23,718 nucleotides of DNA. Origin: Haplomitrium mnioides. Taxonomy: Eukaryota > Marchantiophyta > Haplomitriopsida > Calobryales. Where the stretch lies: positions 1 to 23,718 of the forward strand of contig JBNGIS010034307.1 in assembly GCA_049999725.1 (NCBI GenBank), given 5' to 3'. Numbering within the stretch: position 1 is the stretch's first letter; each line of letters begins with the position of its first letter. This document shows positions 1-9,180 of this stretch, piece after piece. The notes beneath the pieces are model-generated. The model was not told the origin of the DNA. It did not search any database and saw only the letters and a program-made list of their open reading frames with translations. The translations under genes and the position numbers were made by a program.

Positions 1-727
1 CTAAGGGGTGAGGGAAAGAATAGGTGCATGATGCAAACATGTTAGAAAAAAAATGGCAATTTTCTTGTCATCGATAGCACCACTCAAATAACGAGTGATT
101 TTTAATCAAGTTGGACCTCTTAATGAGATTAGGAGATCTTTAAGAAAACGAATTCTTTTGGAGGAATCTTCATATGACAATGTAGGAAAAGGTTCTAGCA
201 AAGAGTATTAGTCAACCAACATTTTATTGAAACTATTGTCAAGGGCACCAATTATTTTACAAAAAATATTCCCTAATGTTTAAGATATAATGAAGATTAT
301 ATTTTGGCATGGTCCAGTTCTCCCAATCCTCAAGGTGGTCTTCATCATTCAAAAACTTATTTCAAAGAAACAAACAATGTTCTGGATGATGCTTAAGATT
401 TTCAAGACAATGAATTATCTCTAATAGCTTGATTTGCCTACGGACTAAATCGACCGGTACTACACAAGAATTCTTTGTTTGGGCCTAAATTCAAACGGGT
501 AAACACTTTACATGAAACTTCTTTGCAGAAAGTCCATCACAACGAAAGCTTTGTGAAGAAAAAGCTCGATCCAATATCGATTTTGAAATGGATAAGAATT
601 TCATGTTGTTGAAATAATTATTTGTCGTTGTGCAAGATAGATTTTTTGAAAAATATGAGAGAAACATATTTTCAACAAAGCATGAAGAATCAAGATATCA
701 CATTGTAGTTGGGAATACCAAGAAAAT
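1..727. other. AT-rich left flank, no recognised gene
   Basis: I see no intact gene, RNA gene or known repeat here. Plus-strand frames show a few stretches of 30 to 60 codons that look faintly protein-like (around 115-240, 290-560 and 555-725) but are split by stops and do not match a family I recognise. The reverse strand does not continue the integrase of the minus-strand element that ends at 15950, so this is not the other half of a simple nested insertion. The flank stops abruptly at 727, where the large LTR begins with TGTCAGCC. Confidence 0.6.
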
Positions 728-1167
728 TGTCAGCCGGGTTTGAAGGTACTTGGTGTAATATTTTCAAAAAATTTCAAAGAATTAAGCGAAAAGCCATGCA
801 GGTTCTATGTTTTGGGTCAAAAAGGCTTCCAATGTACATAAAAAAGGGTCAAGAGATGCTTGGAGAAAAGGGGAGGATTGAGGTCACAAGCCATGGAGGG
901 AAAGGTTGAGGAGCAACAAAGGAAACTGGGGAGGCTCAGTTAGGGATGGAGAAAAGAAAAAATGAGAATTAACCCTCTGATCGAGTGGAGTAGAGCATTA
1001 CAAGTGCTTTGTGAAAGGAATTTGAGGAAATTAGAAGACATCAGCCTTATGGACCTGGGGAAGAAGAGCGATTGCAATGGGCTATGTGATATATGGAGAT
1101 CTCTTGAGAGTGAAATGTGGTGTCAAGTTGGATCAGGACAAGTGTACTTCAAAGGTATGATGGAAAA

Positions 1168-1200
1168 ATAAAATAAAATAAGAAGCAAAATAAAACTACT
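1168..1200 (+). promoter_or_regulatory. AATAAA-like A-rich cluster in 5' LTR
   Basis: Several overlapping AATAAA or AAATAAA hexamers follow each other here and are kept in the 3' LTR at about 11788-11820. They resemble plant polyadenylation near-upstream elements. Their place only about 450 bp into a 4.6-kb LTR, ahead of the TATA-like site, does not fit a simple U3-R-U5 order, so the function is unproven. Confidence 0.25.
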
Positions 1201-1389
1201 CTAATTGTTGGGGGCCAAGCCAAGCCCACTAACCTTGTATCTACCTAACTATCTAACTCGGAGGACAGCTTGCCCTAGGGGGGGAGGGTTGTAGCCCTGA
1301 ACTAGGTCCATCCAAGGGCAAGTGTAAGGATATGCAATGGCCTTACACCCCTCTAGAGGGTTGCCTCTTGAAAGGAAGAGAGAGGCGTA

Positions 1390-1399
1390 GGCTTATATA
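1390..1399 (+). promoter_or_regulatory. TATA-like site in 5' LTR
   Basis: CTTATATACATC in a GC-moderate context is conserved in both LTRs (second copy about 12007-12018). It is a reasonable TATA box for the element's transcript, which would put the start of R near 1425. There are other AT-rich candidates, such as near 1820, so this is tentative. Confidence 0.3.
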
Positions 1400-2489
1400 C
1401 ATCGATAGGTTCAGAGGGAAGGACTTATGGGATTTTTTCCGAGATGGCATTCAACAAGCAATTAGCTCTGTGGCGAGGGAGAGATTGATCGGGTGTAGGC
1501 CGAGGAAAGGATCGAATTGCGGGGACTTTGAAGCACAGAAATCGGAAGTTGAAGGGGAGATTTTTCCAGGGAATTTAATCGCAGAAATTGAGGGCAGGAA
1601 TTGTGAGAGGGGAGAATCGGATGTAAGGCTTGCTCTGTGGGTTGAATTTGTTGGTGTTTGGAAACAACATCTTGCTGGCATATCTGGTGGTGAGATGAAG
1701 TTCAAAGGATTATGCTCAAGTTGGAGACATATCGTGGTTTTAATGTAATGAGGAGTTGTGACGAAATTAAGTGAGAACGTGAAGAATATCGAGGAGAATT
1801 TGGATTCGGCTCTTGGATTTGAATATAAGAGTGAATATTGTGACAGAGCAAAGAAGTCATGATGTGATGAGGATATATGTTGCGCTGCAGACTTCAGTTG
1901 TGAAGAAACGCCTTTGCGAGGAATGGAGGGCCTTGCGATGGAAGAATCAACTCGCTCTATGCGATGATCGAGTGTGAGGGAGAATTGAAAATGTGAGAAG
2001 AGCTCCTCACCAAAGAATGATCTAGCTTGCGAAGAGGGTCCTGGAAGAATCAAACTTAGAAGGAAATACCTGAATGAAGAGGTCCCTGCTGCTCGGGGAT
2101 GTGTGAAGAGAAATTAGCCGCTGGAGTATTTGGAAGAAAGAATGGAAGTAAATCGAGCAAAAATGTAGACCAGAAAGGGGAATCGATCATTAGCTGCGAC
2201 AATTGGCTGCTGCGAGACTACCTTGCGCGAGAGATTTGTGCAAAAATGCTATGGATGAAAGCAAAGTGGGTAGAAAGGAAATCAATCGAAAAGAGAAGTG
2301 GTCGGCTGCAACAAGAGAGTGTGCTGCGAGGATTTGTTGGAACAAGGATGAGGGGATGGAATTTCAAAGGAGCTATACGTAGTTCCTATACTGAATTATT
2401 TGCCAAGCTAGTATCCAAGGAGATCCAATGAAGAGTTCTTATAGCGAGCATCCGGGGTTACAAGGAACGGATCGGAACCGAACCATCCT

Positions 2490-2506
2490 AAGTGGAGAGC
2501 CCACTT
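2490..2506. repeat. Stem-loop motif, copy 1 of 5' LTR
   Basis: AAGTGG, a five-base loop AGAGC, and CCACTT make a short perfect stem. It sits at the head of a block containing GGTTCCGATT and a CCTTCCGAT-like sequence that returns about 620-700 bp further on. The 3' LTR has the same stem at 13105-13121. Confidence 0.7.
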
Positions 2507-3196
2507 AAAGTGGTTCCGATTAGCCTTCCGATTTGGAGAGGACCAGCTAACAGGGCTTCATCTGAACATCAGTGGTGCAAGGGTTCCGTTAAAGAGGATC
2601 CGTTTGAACTTACGAAGTAGAGAGGCCGCCTAAGAGGGATCTGATGGGACGATGGAAGGAAGTCGCCAAAAATGTGACATGTCAAAGATTGAGACAAGAG
2701 GAAGGTGATTTTGAAAGTTCGAATCGGACGTCTTCAGAAAATTCGAAATGGATTTGGGGAGTCTATCGTTCTTACATCAAACTTTTCTATGAGTTAGTTA
2801 AAGGAGCTCTGGCGTGCGGTGTTCTTACAGCGAGGTTGTCAACTAGTTAACTAGGAAGAAGACTTATTCATTGTTCTTACATCGAGCTAGTTCACACCTT
2901 AGTGAAGAGAAAGAGCCTCTAAGGGTTCCTATATCAAGAGAATTATCGAGAAGGAAGAGTCCGATGTAGAGAAGAAGAGGAATATGAAATGAAGATAAGA
3001 CAATGTTTCACATGAAGAACAAGGGATGCCAAAAGGGCAATCAATTGACGGTCAGGCCAGAGGAAGGACAGAAGGTGTCCAAATAGTGATATATCAAAGG
3101 TCCGACTAGAGGACGAACAAGAAGCCCACTTAAGGGGGTTCCGATTTGCCTTCTGATATGGGGATTCCAATTAACGGGAATCCGATTGACCTCTCT

Positions 3197-3213
3197 AAGT
3201 GGAGAGCCCACTT
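3197..3213. repeat. Stem-loop motif, copy 2 of 5' LTR
   Basis: Identical 17-base stem-loop to the copy at 2490-2506, again beside TTCCGATT-type sequence (3122-3196). A half-site, AGCCCACTTAA, lies at about 3124. The 3' LTR equivalent is at 13793-13809. The arrangement points to an ancient internal duplication within the LTR. Confidence 0.7.
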
Positions 3214-3244
3214 ATCAATGATCCGTTAGAGGAAGAACGATGGT

Positions 3245-3378
3245 GCTCAAACAACAATTTATCAATGGTCCGAGGAGAAGCAAGCAACGCTGAAACAACG
3301 ATTTATCAACGGTCTAAGGAGAAGCAAGCAGCACTAAAACGGTGATCTATCAAAGGTTTGACAAGAAGAAGCAAGAAG
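3245..3378 (+). repeat. 44-bp tandem repeat, about 3 units (5' LTR)
   Basis: Units start at 3245, 3289 and about 3333. Each carries TTTATCAA(T/C)GGTC followed by GAGAAGCAAGCA; the third is more diverged. The matching array in the 3' LTR is at 13841-13974. Polypurine-rich on the plus strand and without an open frame shared between copies. Confidence 0.75.
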
Positions 3379-3787
3379 GGATGAGCTGAAAGGATGACGA
3401 ATCGCAGATCCTACCAAAGGAGAACCAAGGATGCCAAAGAGGCGATCTAGCGCAGATTCGACGGAGGAGGAAGCAGTGATGAAAAGAGGATCTATCACCG
3501 ATCCAACAAAGGCAAGTTAGAAAGTTTGACAAGCACGTGCAAAGAGCTAGGGAAAAAATGCAGGTCTTTGTAGTTCTTATTCGGAGAGACAAGGGTGTTG
3601 CAGATGACGTGGCAGCCGCGGAAGGCCTTGGGAAAGTTAGCTGGTCAAACTTTGAAATGCGGTCAGCATAACGGTCTGCCTACCCCTTTGCGGGACGGCG
3701 TCGGACGGTGCCACAACGGATTATGTGGCGCCCTCATCGGGAATCTTGGAGAATCAACGGGGATCTTAGAGATTTCGCGGGAATCTT

Positions 3788-3906
3788 GGACCTTTGCAGA
3801 AACGTGGCGCTTCAAGGGAGCCCGTAGGATTCTTCAGAGTGTCCACGGACCTTTCCGGAAATGTGGTGCTTCAAGGGAGCCCATAGGATTCTGCGGATCA
3901 ATAGTC
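3788..3906 (+). repeat. 59-bp tandem repeat, 2 units (5' LTR)
   Basis: Two units, each beginning GACCTTT and holding GAAA(C/T)GTGG(C/T)GCTTCAAGGG with AGCCC(G/A)TAGGATTCT, sit head to tail at a 59-bp spacing. The 3' LTR keeps them at about 14388-14500, and related GTGGCGC-type units recur in the inverted LTR near 23440-23640. Just upstream are shorter GGAATCTTGG-type repeats. Confidence 0.7.
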
Positions 3907-3926
3907 AACTTTGGAACGAACCTCGG

Positions 3927-4044
3927 AATCAACATTAGATCTGCGTCGAGCTTCGTCTCCTTGCAGAATTAAGCCAAGCCCTTGGAATTAATATCATATA
4001 TGCGTCGAGTTTTGTCTCCTTGCAGAATTAAGCCGAGCCCTTGG
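3927..4044 (+). repeat. Second 59-bp tandem repeat, 2 units (5' LTR)
   Basis: Units 3927-3985 and 3986-4044 share GTCTCCTTGCAGAATTAAGC followed by CCCTTGG. This is a different unit sequence from the preceding array but has the same 59-bp length. The 3' LTR copy is at about 14521-14639. A weaker third copy may start at 4045. Confidence 0.78.
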
Positions 4045-4494
4045 AGTTTGCATTCTACGGTCTGCACCAAGCCTTTTCGGATCTATGCAAAACTTTCACA
4101 GATCAGCATCCGAAAACAGCAGCAATCCAAATCGCAAATTGGGGAAAAAACAAAAGGCATGAGGGAGTTCGTGTGGGGGGATATAGAGGACCTCACTTTG
4201 AATAGGGGGACAGATAATTGTTGTGCAGAGAGGGCTGCGAGATACGGAGGAGAGAGTTCTGGTGAGACCTTTGGTGAAGTGGGTGTACTTGTGAAGGAAG
4301 GCCATCACATGGTGGAGGTGAACTGAGGAGGTGCTGGGAATCATTGAGTAGGAGGCTTTAGAGGCTCAGACTACACAGATGGACTCACATTTGAAGGCAG
4401 ACCAACATTTGGAGGTGGACCAACACTTAGAAGAGAGGAGAATTCTTTCGATTTGTATTTTGTGAGGGGCAGCCAAGGGGGGGTCCTAGTGCCG

Positions 4495-4529
4495 TCTCCT
4501 AATGCTTCAGTCCCAGAAGCATTAGGAGA
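4495..4529. repeat. Perfect 14-bp inverted repeat unique to the 5' LTR
   Basis: TCTCCTAATGCTTC at 4495-4508 and its exact reverse complement at 4516-4529 are separated by seven bases. The right arm is present in all LTR copies. The left arm replaces about 23 bases that the 3' LTR (about 15099-15121) and the inverted LTR both retain in related form. Confidence 0.9.
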
Positions 4530-5391
4530 GTGTTACTGGTGTTACATTCTTGTGGAGAATGGAGAGGAGTGGCCACGTTAGTGCTTGCACATTGCGGGGA
4601 AGATCCAGCCAATTCTCGAGTGGAGTGGGTGATCCAACAATTGGGAAGGCTGTCATCCAGAGGTGGAAGTTAAATAAGACCTCTTTCTAGCCTGAGGAAG
4701 TAAATTCAGGGCTTTTAGTAATGGAAGTTAAAAAAACTATTTGGACAGGGTGTGTGAGTGGGGAGAGAGTAGCAGGGAGAATAATGTTTATGGTGTTGTT
4801 GTGTTTGCAGAGTGATGTTCGGAGAGTTAGGAAGAGAGGAAGATAGTTCTGCACATGTCTAGGAGGGCTAAAAGGTGGGGTCCCATGCTTGGGTTATAAT
4901 TTCTATTTTGTGGAGAGGTTGAATCAGATAGCTCTACTGGGTTTGGGTGCTAGAATAGTTGGCCTTGGTGACAGTCTAGTGATGGTAGGAGTCATTAGTT
5001 TTGGTTGTGTTAGGATGCAGCCTATAGCAGAATGCTGCAAGCTCATTCTTGTGTAATAATTGCATACACCCATGTTCATAGGAGGTGACATTGAATATCT
5101 ACAATCAAGATTTACATCAAGCACAGTATTGGTGCATACTCCAAAGTCAATCGAGTTGTGGTTGCTCTATGTGTAGTGGGAAGGAATGCAGACCTGACTG
5201 ATGTTTGGGTAGGTTGAGAGTAGTGTGGAAAGACAAGGTGAGAAGTTCGGGATTGTTAAGACCTGAATTCACTAATGAAGGTGCTAGGGCCGTCTCATTA
5301 AAGAGCCTGGTTGTTCTTTGTCCCCTCTTTCCTCTGAAATAGCATCAACTGGGGGTTAAGGAAGGAGGAAGGGGCGTGACATAGATTTTTT

Positions 5392-5410
5392 TGGTGCTAG
5401 AAGGAGGGCC
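5392..5410 (+). promoter_or_regulatory. Candidate primer-binding site
   Basis: TGGTGCTAGAAGGAGGGCC begins ten bases after the 5' LTR end. TGG is the invariant start of a site pairing with the CCA tail of a tRNA. I could not match the following bases to a particular tRNA with confidence, and the T-loop part does not fit, so pairing may be limited to about 11 bases or the site may be mutated. The longish AT spacer is unusual but tolerable. Confidence 0.55.
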
Positions 5411-5587
5411 AAGGTTTGGAGAAACCTGAGACCAACCCGGACCCAAGTTATCACCTTATGCACCAGAGACCCACAACCAGATTAGGAAGCACATTCTAAG
5501 ACACAAAGCTATTGTGGGTGAGTCTGTTGAAGAAGAGTGGCGAATAGAAGAGACGTTTGGGTGGAAGTTGCATTGGCCAGTGGAGGG
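5411..5587 (+). other. Untranslated leader of the large element
   Basis: Sequence between primer site and first gag codon. No frame is open through it, and no structure stands out. It would be the 5' untranslated part of the genomic RNA. Confidence 0.6.
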
Positions 5588-6964
5588 ATGGCCAATCCAG
5601 TACCCCCCTTAGGGCTTCGAGGCTGATTTAAATACAAGTCCTTCAAAGGGCGCCCGAAGGATGACCCAGATGCATGGTTGGATGACATGGAAAACACTGC
5701 AGCAGCAAATGGCGAAGCCTATGTGAAAGTTGGGATCTTGCTCGTAGTGTTGAAAGGAGAAGCCCAGCCTTGGTACAAAGACCTACCAGAGAACATCAAG
5801 AGAGACTGGGAAGCCTTCAAGGTTGCCTTTGTGTCAGAATTCAGAAAGATTGGGGAGGAGACAGAGGCTCTTATCCGGATGGGGCAGCTTTGAATGAAGA
5901 AGAAAGAATCGGTGAGGAAATTCTTACAAATGTTCAAGAAGGTGGTAAGGAAATTGAACCCACCTGCCATAGATGGGATGCTGACCTCATGGTTTATGGC
6001 AGCCCTGCCCCAAGAAATAGGGACATGGGTGAGGCAAACTAACCCACAAGATCTGGAAGCCGCGGTGACTGCCGCTCAATCCCACATCAAAGTTGCCATC
6101 AACAGCTCTCGAAACAGGTCAAGAGCTAAGTATGAGTTGGAGGATTCTTCATAAATCTCATATAGTGATGAGGAGTCAGAAAAGAGCTCCGCATCCACTT
6201 CAGAGAGTGAGGTTGACTCAAACAGTAGCCGTTCAAGTGAGGATAGGTTGTTAAGAAGAAAGAAGAAGAAGAAGAAGAAGCAAAGGAAGAAGAGGGATGC
6301 CAAGGAAAGGAAAGACCGACAATCCTACTACCAAAGGGACAACAAGAAAAAGAGATCCAAGAAAGGTCTGGACCGGGAGCCTGAACCAAAGCTGAGCAAA
6401 AGGAAAGGGGGGAAAGACTTGCTGGAGGAATTGAGCGCAAAGATGGATGCCATTAACATACTCCTCGCTGGAATCAAACGAGACGGCTGACCACTACCCA
6501 CCAAGAGGGTGGGTGTATGGTGCATCAAGTGTAACAAGCACGGAAATTCTCCTCAAGAGTGCCCTATTGAAGCCAACACCATCCATTATGTGATGGAAGA
6601 GCCTCCGGAATACATACGTGAAGAAGTCGAATATGTTCAAGAAGAGGCACCAGAACCTGTATACTAGATCAACAGTGGACCTCATACCCTCCTAGGGAGA
6701 CCTACACGCATAGGGGCTGGGCAATCGAGCAGTTGGACTGCAACCAAGCTGCCAAGAACAACCATCATAGTGTGCTGGAACTATGGCCAACCCGAGCACA
6801 TCTCACCTAACTGCCCTGAGTCGAGGAAACATAACCATAGGCAGCCGACGACATTGTACTTTCAGTGTAAGAAAAAGGGACATGTAGTTGTGAACTATCC
6901 CCTCAATAAGAGGCCAAAAGTAGACTCTAATGCAAGTGGGAATCTGCCGCCGCTGGTAATAATC
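5588..6964 (+). pseudogene. gag: gag (capsid and nucleocapsid part of the polyprotein), broken
   Basis: Structural protein of the cytoplasmic virus-like particle. I take ATG 5588 as the start, as it opens the frame that stays coding to the pol region. A capsid-type segment lies at about 5627-6100 with DPDAWLDDME and an EAQPWYKDLP-type stretch, then a Ser/Glu/Asp-rich linker (6155-6240), then a Lys/Arg tract (6254-6300). Three CCHC knuckles follow at 6521-6562, 6773-6814 and 6857-6898. Each is damaged: the first has Asn for His, the second Tyr for its second Cys and Glu for Gly, the third Tyr for its first and last Cys. In-frame stops are at 5624, 5891, 6152, 6488 and 6665, but there is no frameshift. 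The same frame runs on into protease. Confidence 0.88.
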
Positions 6965-7981
6965 AATTTGATAGCTTTGGAATGGGCTGAGGCTACGAAG
7001 TGGGAACCTGAAGAGGAGGAAGCTGCACTGCCCGGTTGGGAGACCCCCACATTAGAGGACTACTACATGGTGGTGACCGGATCAGGAGCCAAGTCCAAAA
7101 AGAAGGACAAGCACAGGAACAAGCAAAAGGCTGAAAAGGCAAAGGTTCAATGGTCACCATCACTGAGTGACTCAGATTACCAACGGGATCATCCCAAATG
7201 GTTTTATCCTAAGCAGAATGAGGAGGTGAGGAAGCAACTTGCGGCCCTGGATGTCGTCGAAGAAAAGGATGCAGCCACTTAGACCATGAGGGAGGTCGAG
7301 CAGCAGCAAGGGCTGGAAGAACCAAAAGAACTCAAGGAGCTACTATCATCCACGACCAGGGCACCAAAACCTAACCCTTACAACATTCAGGCTGATGTCC
7401 GGGACTGCCCTGTCACGGCCACTATGGGGCAATTAATTAAAGATAACCCGTTGTACAGAAGACAACTAAGGGAGTTGCTGATAGGAGCCAAAAGGCGGAA
7501 AAAGCTACCTCAAGTGGGGGCCTCAACAGAGTTATGGTGGGTATGTGAAGACAAGGGTGCCCTAGAGGTTGATACCCAGATCGCTGGGTGTACACTATCT
7601 CTGGTACCAGCGATTGGAAGAGCAGACGTCAATATCATGGTCGAAGATACAGCCCACAGATTGGGGTTCAAAGACTTCCAACCTACTGCTCGAATAATAA
7701 GATTGGCAGACGGGTCCCGAGTCAAGCCTTTGAGCGCTCTCTTGCAAGTACCTACTACCATTGGTGGCAAGGAGTTTCGACTGAATTATTTGGTGATGCG
7801 ACCAGCGCGAGCATCCCATTACCTAGTTCTAATTGGGAGACCTTGGCCGTACAAGGCCAGAGTCATGCATAATTGGAGGAACTTGACACTAGTCTTTGGT
7901 CTAGAGAAAATGATAGTGCACTATGGACCAATGCCACACCAAGGGGAGATGCAAACCAAAACGGAGTATGAAAGCAAATAG
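6965..7981 (+). pseudogene. Aspartic protease region of the polyprotein, broken
   Basis: The frame continues from gag through a charged linker, with stops TAG at 7280 and 7979. The protease core at about 7580-7860 has the pattern ADVNIM after the active-site loop, then LGF, a long beta region, and an LVLIGRPW motif close to the usual terminal ILG-type signature. The residues where the family carries the catalytic Asp-Gly or Asp-Ser-Gly read AIGR (about 7607-7618), so no catalytic Asp is seen and activity is not expected. In the live element this enzyme would cut the polyprotein in the particle. Confidence 0.75.
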
Positions 7982-9180
7982 TCGGCAAAAGAGGCAGAGG
8001 ATTCAGAGTACCATTATTGGGTTCAGGTGGCCGGCGAAGCCACGAAGGAGGATTTGCTGGGAAGGGGCACAGTAATGGTCAACCAAATCGAGCTGGAAAG
8101 GAGCATGGGAGCCAAATCTGGCGCGGAGGAGACAATGAGGGATTGGGTGACTGGTGGGAGTACTGGACCCAACCTAAAAGGGGAGTCATACCCCAAAGAG
8201 CTGTACCATTTTCCTCAGCAAGGAGGGAACAGTCAAGATAATAAGGTAACCATCCGTAATTCAACCTTGGTGCAAAGTGGGTCGATCCTGGCCACTCTAA
8301 AAGCTGTGGACGACCCACACCTGAGGAATGAGATGGGGGTTGTAAGAATAGAGCAACATCAAGAGGTGATTGTTCATGAGAGACGAGCATTCCAAGTAGG
8401 GTTTGGCCTACCAGTAGCTGCGGAGAGAGCCTTGATTCAGACCCTAACAACCTTCAACGATGTTTTTGCTTGGAGCCACACAGACTTGAAGGGAGTTCCA
8501 AGGGAGTTGGGCAAGCATTGCATTAACCTAGAACCCATGGCTATACCAGTAAGGCAGCGCCAATATTGCATGAATCCCAAGTTCTCTTTAATGGTGAAAG
8601 AGGAGATAGACAAGTTGTTTGAGGCTAGCTTCATTTACCCAGTCTTGAACAGCGAATGGGTGTCCCCTCTAGTGGTGGTACCCAAGAAAATTGGGCTGGA
8701 TGGCAAACCAAAGATCAAGGTGTACCAAGACTTTAGGAAGCTGAATGAGGCAACTAAGAAGGACCATTACCCTCTACCATTCACAAATGGGGTGTTGGAC
8801 TTAGTGGCAAGGCATGAAGTCTACAGTTTCATGGACGGTTATTCCAGGTATAATCAGATATGGATCAGGAAGGAGGACCAATTGAAGATAGTATTCACCA
8901 CAGAGTGGGGGGTGTTTGCCTTCAAAAGAAGGCATTTGGGTTGTGTAACGTGCCAGGAACCTTTCAAATGATGATGATGAATATTTTCCATGATTACTTG
9001 AGGAAGTTTTTGGAGATTTTCATAGATGACTTTGTGGTGTATGAGAGAGCGTGTGATCACAAGCACGATGTGAGGCTCACCTTCCAACGTTGTCGGGAAA
9101 CAAGGTTGAAGTTGCACTCTAGGAAAAGCTTCTTCAGAGTCAAGGAGGGCATCCTCTTAGGCCACCGAGTATCCAGTTAG
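7982..9180 (+). pseudogene. pol: Reverse transcriptase region of the polyprotein, frameshifted
   Basis: Makes cDNA from the element RNA. After a linker (to about 8520), the frame shows KEEIDKLFEASFIYPV, WVSPLVVVPKK, a DFRKLNEATKKDHYPLPF stretch (the usual RKLN and YPLPF blocks), YSFMDGYSRYNQI and TTEWGVFAF. The frame then shifts near 8929-8933 and resumes as FGLCNVPGTFQ and the active-site FIDDF, with both Asp codons present at 9025-9030. LLGHRVS near 9160 leads into a TAG at 9178. One Gly of the usual DGYSGY block is Arg. The phasing (same frame as gag until the shift) indicates one gag-pol polyprotein. Confidence 0.93.

Larger units (their letters stand above)
728..5381 (+). repeat. 5' LTR of the large element (4654 bp)
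   Basis: The copy begins TGTCAGCC and is nearly identical in layout to 11350-15949. Shared sequence ends at 5346, where the 3' copy is cut. I place the true end at 5381 because the sequence there reads GGCGTGACA: TGTCA at the start and TGACA at the end form a perfect 5-bp terminal inverted repeat, and a primer-site candidate follows ten bases later. The LTR is strongly purine-rich on the plus strand and holds 44-bp and 59-bp tandem repeats, a repeated stem-loop, and a hairpin at 4495-4529 that its partner lacks. Compared with the 3' LTR it retains about 19 bp near 2880-2900. Open frames inside are short and discordant between copies, so I do not call genes in it. Confidence 0.92.

Noticed and set aside
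1332-1748. 138-codon plus-strand frame in the 5' LTR, partly conserved in the 3' LTR
   Set aside because: The 3' copy is shifted by a one-base loss near 12000, the peptide has no family features, and purine-rich bias explains the opening.
1451-2053. 200-codon antisense frame, also partly open at 11928-12320
   Set aside because: Ser/Pro/Leu-rich product of reading the pyrimidine-rich strand. The two copies diverge in start, end and frame, so it is not a likely gene.
5341-5346. LTR end at AGCA (5344), where similarity to the 3' LTR stops
   Set aside because: The 35 bases that follow in the 5' LTR end in TGACA, matching the TGTCA start, and lead to a primer site. The loss of similarity is due to 3' truncation.
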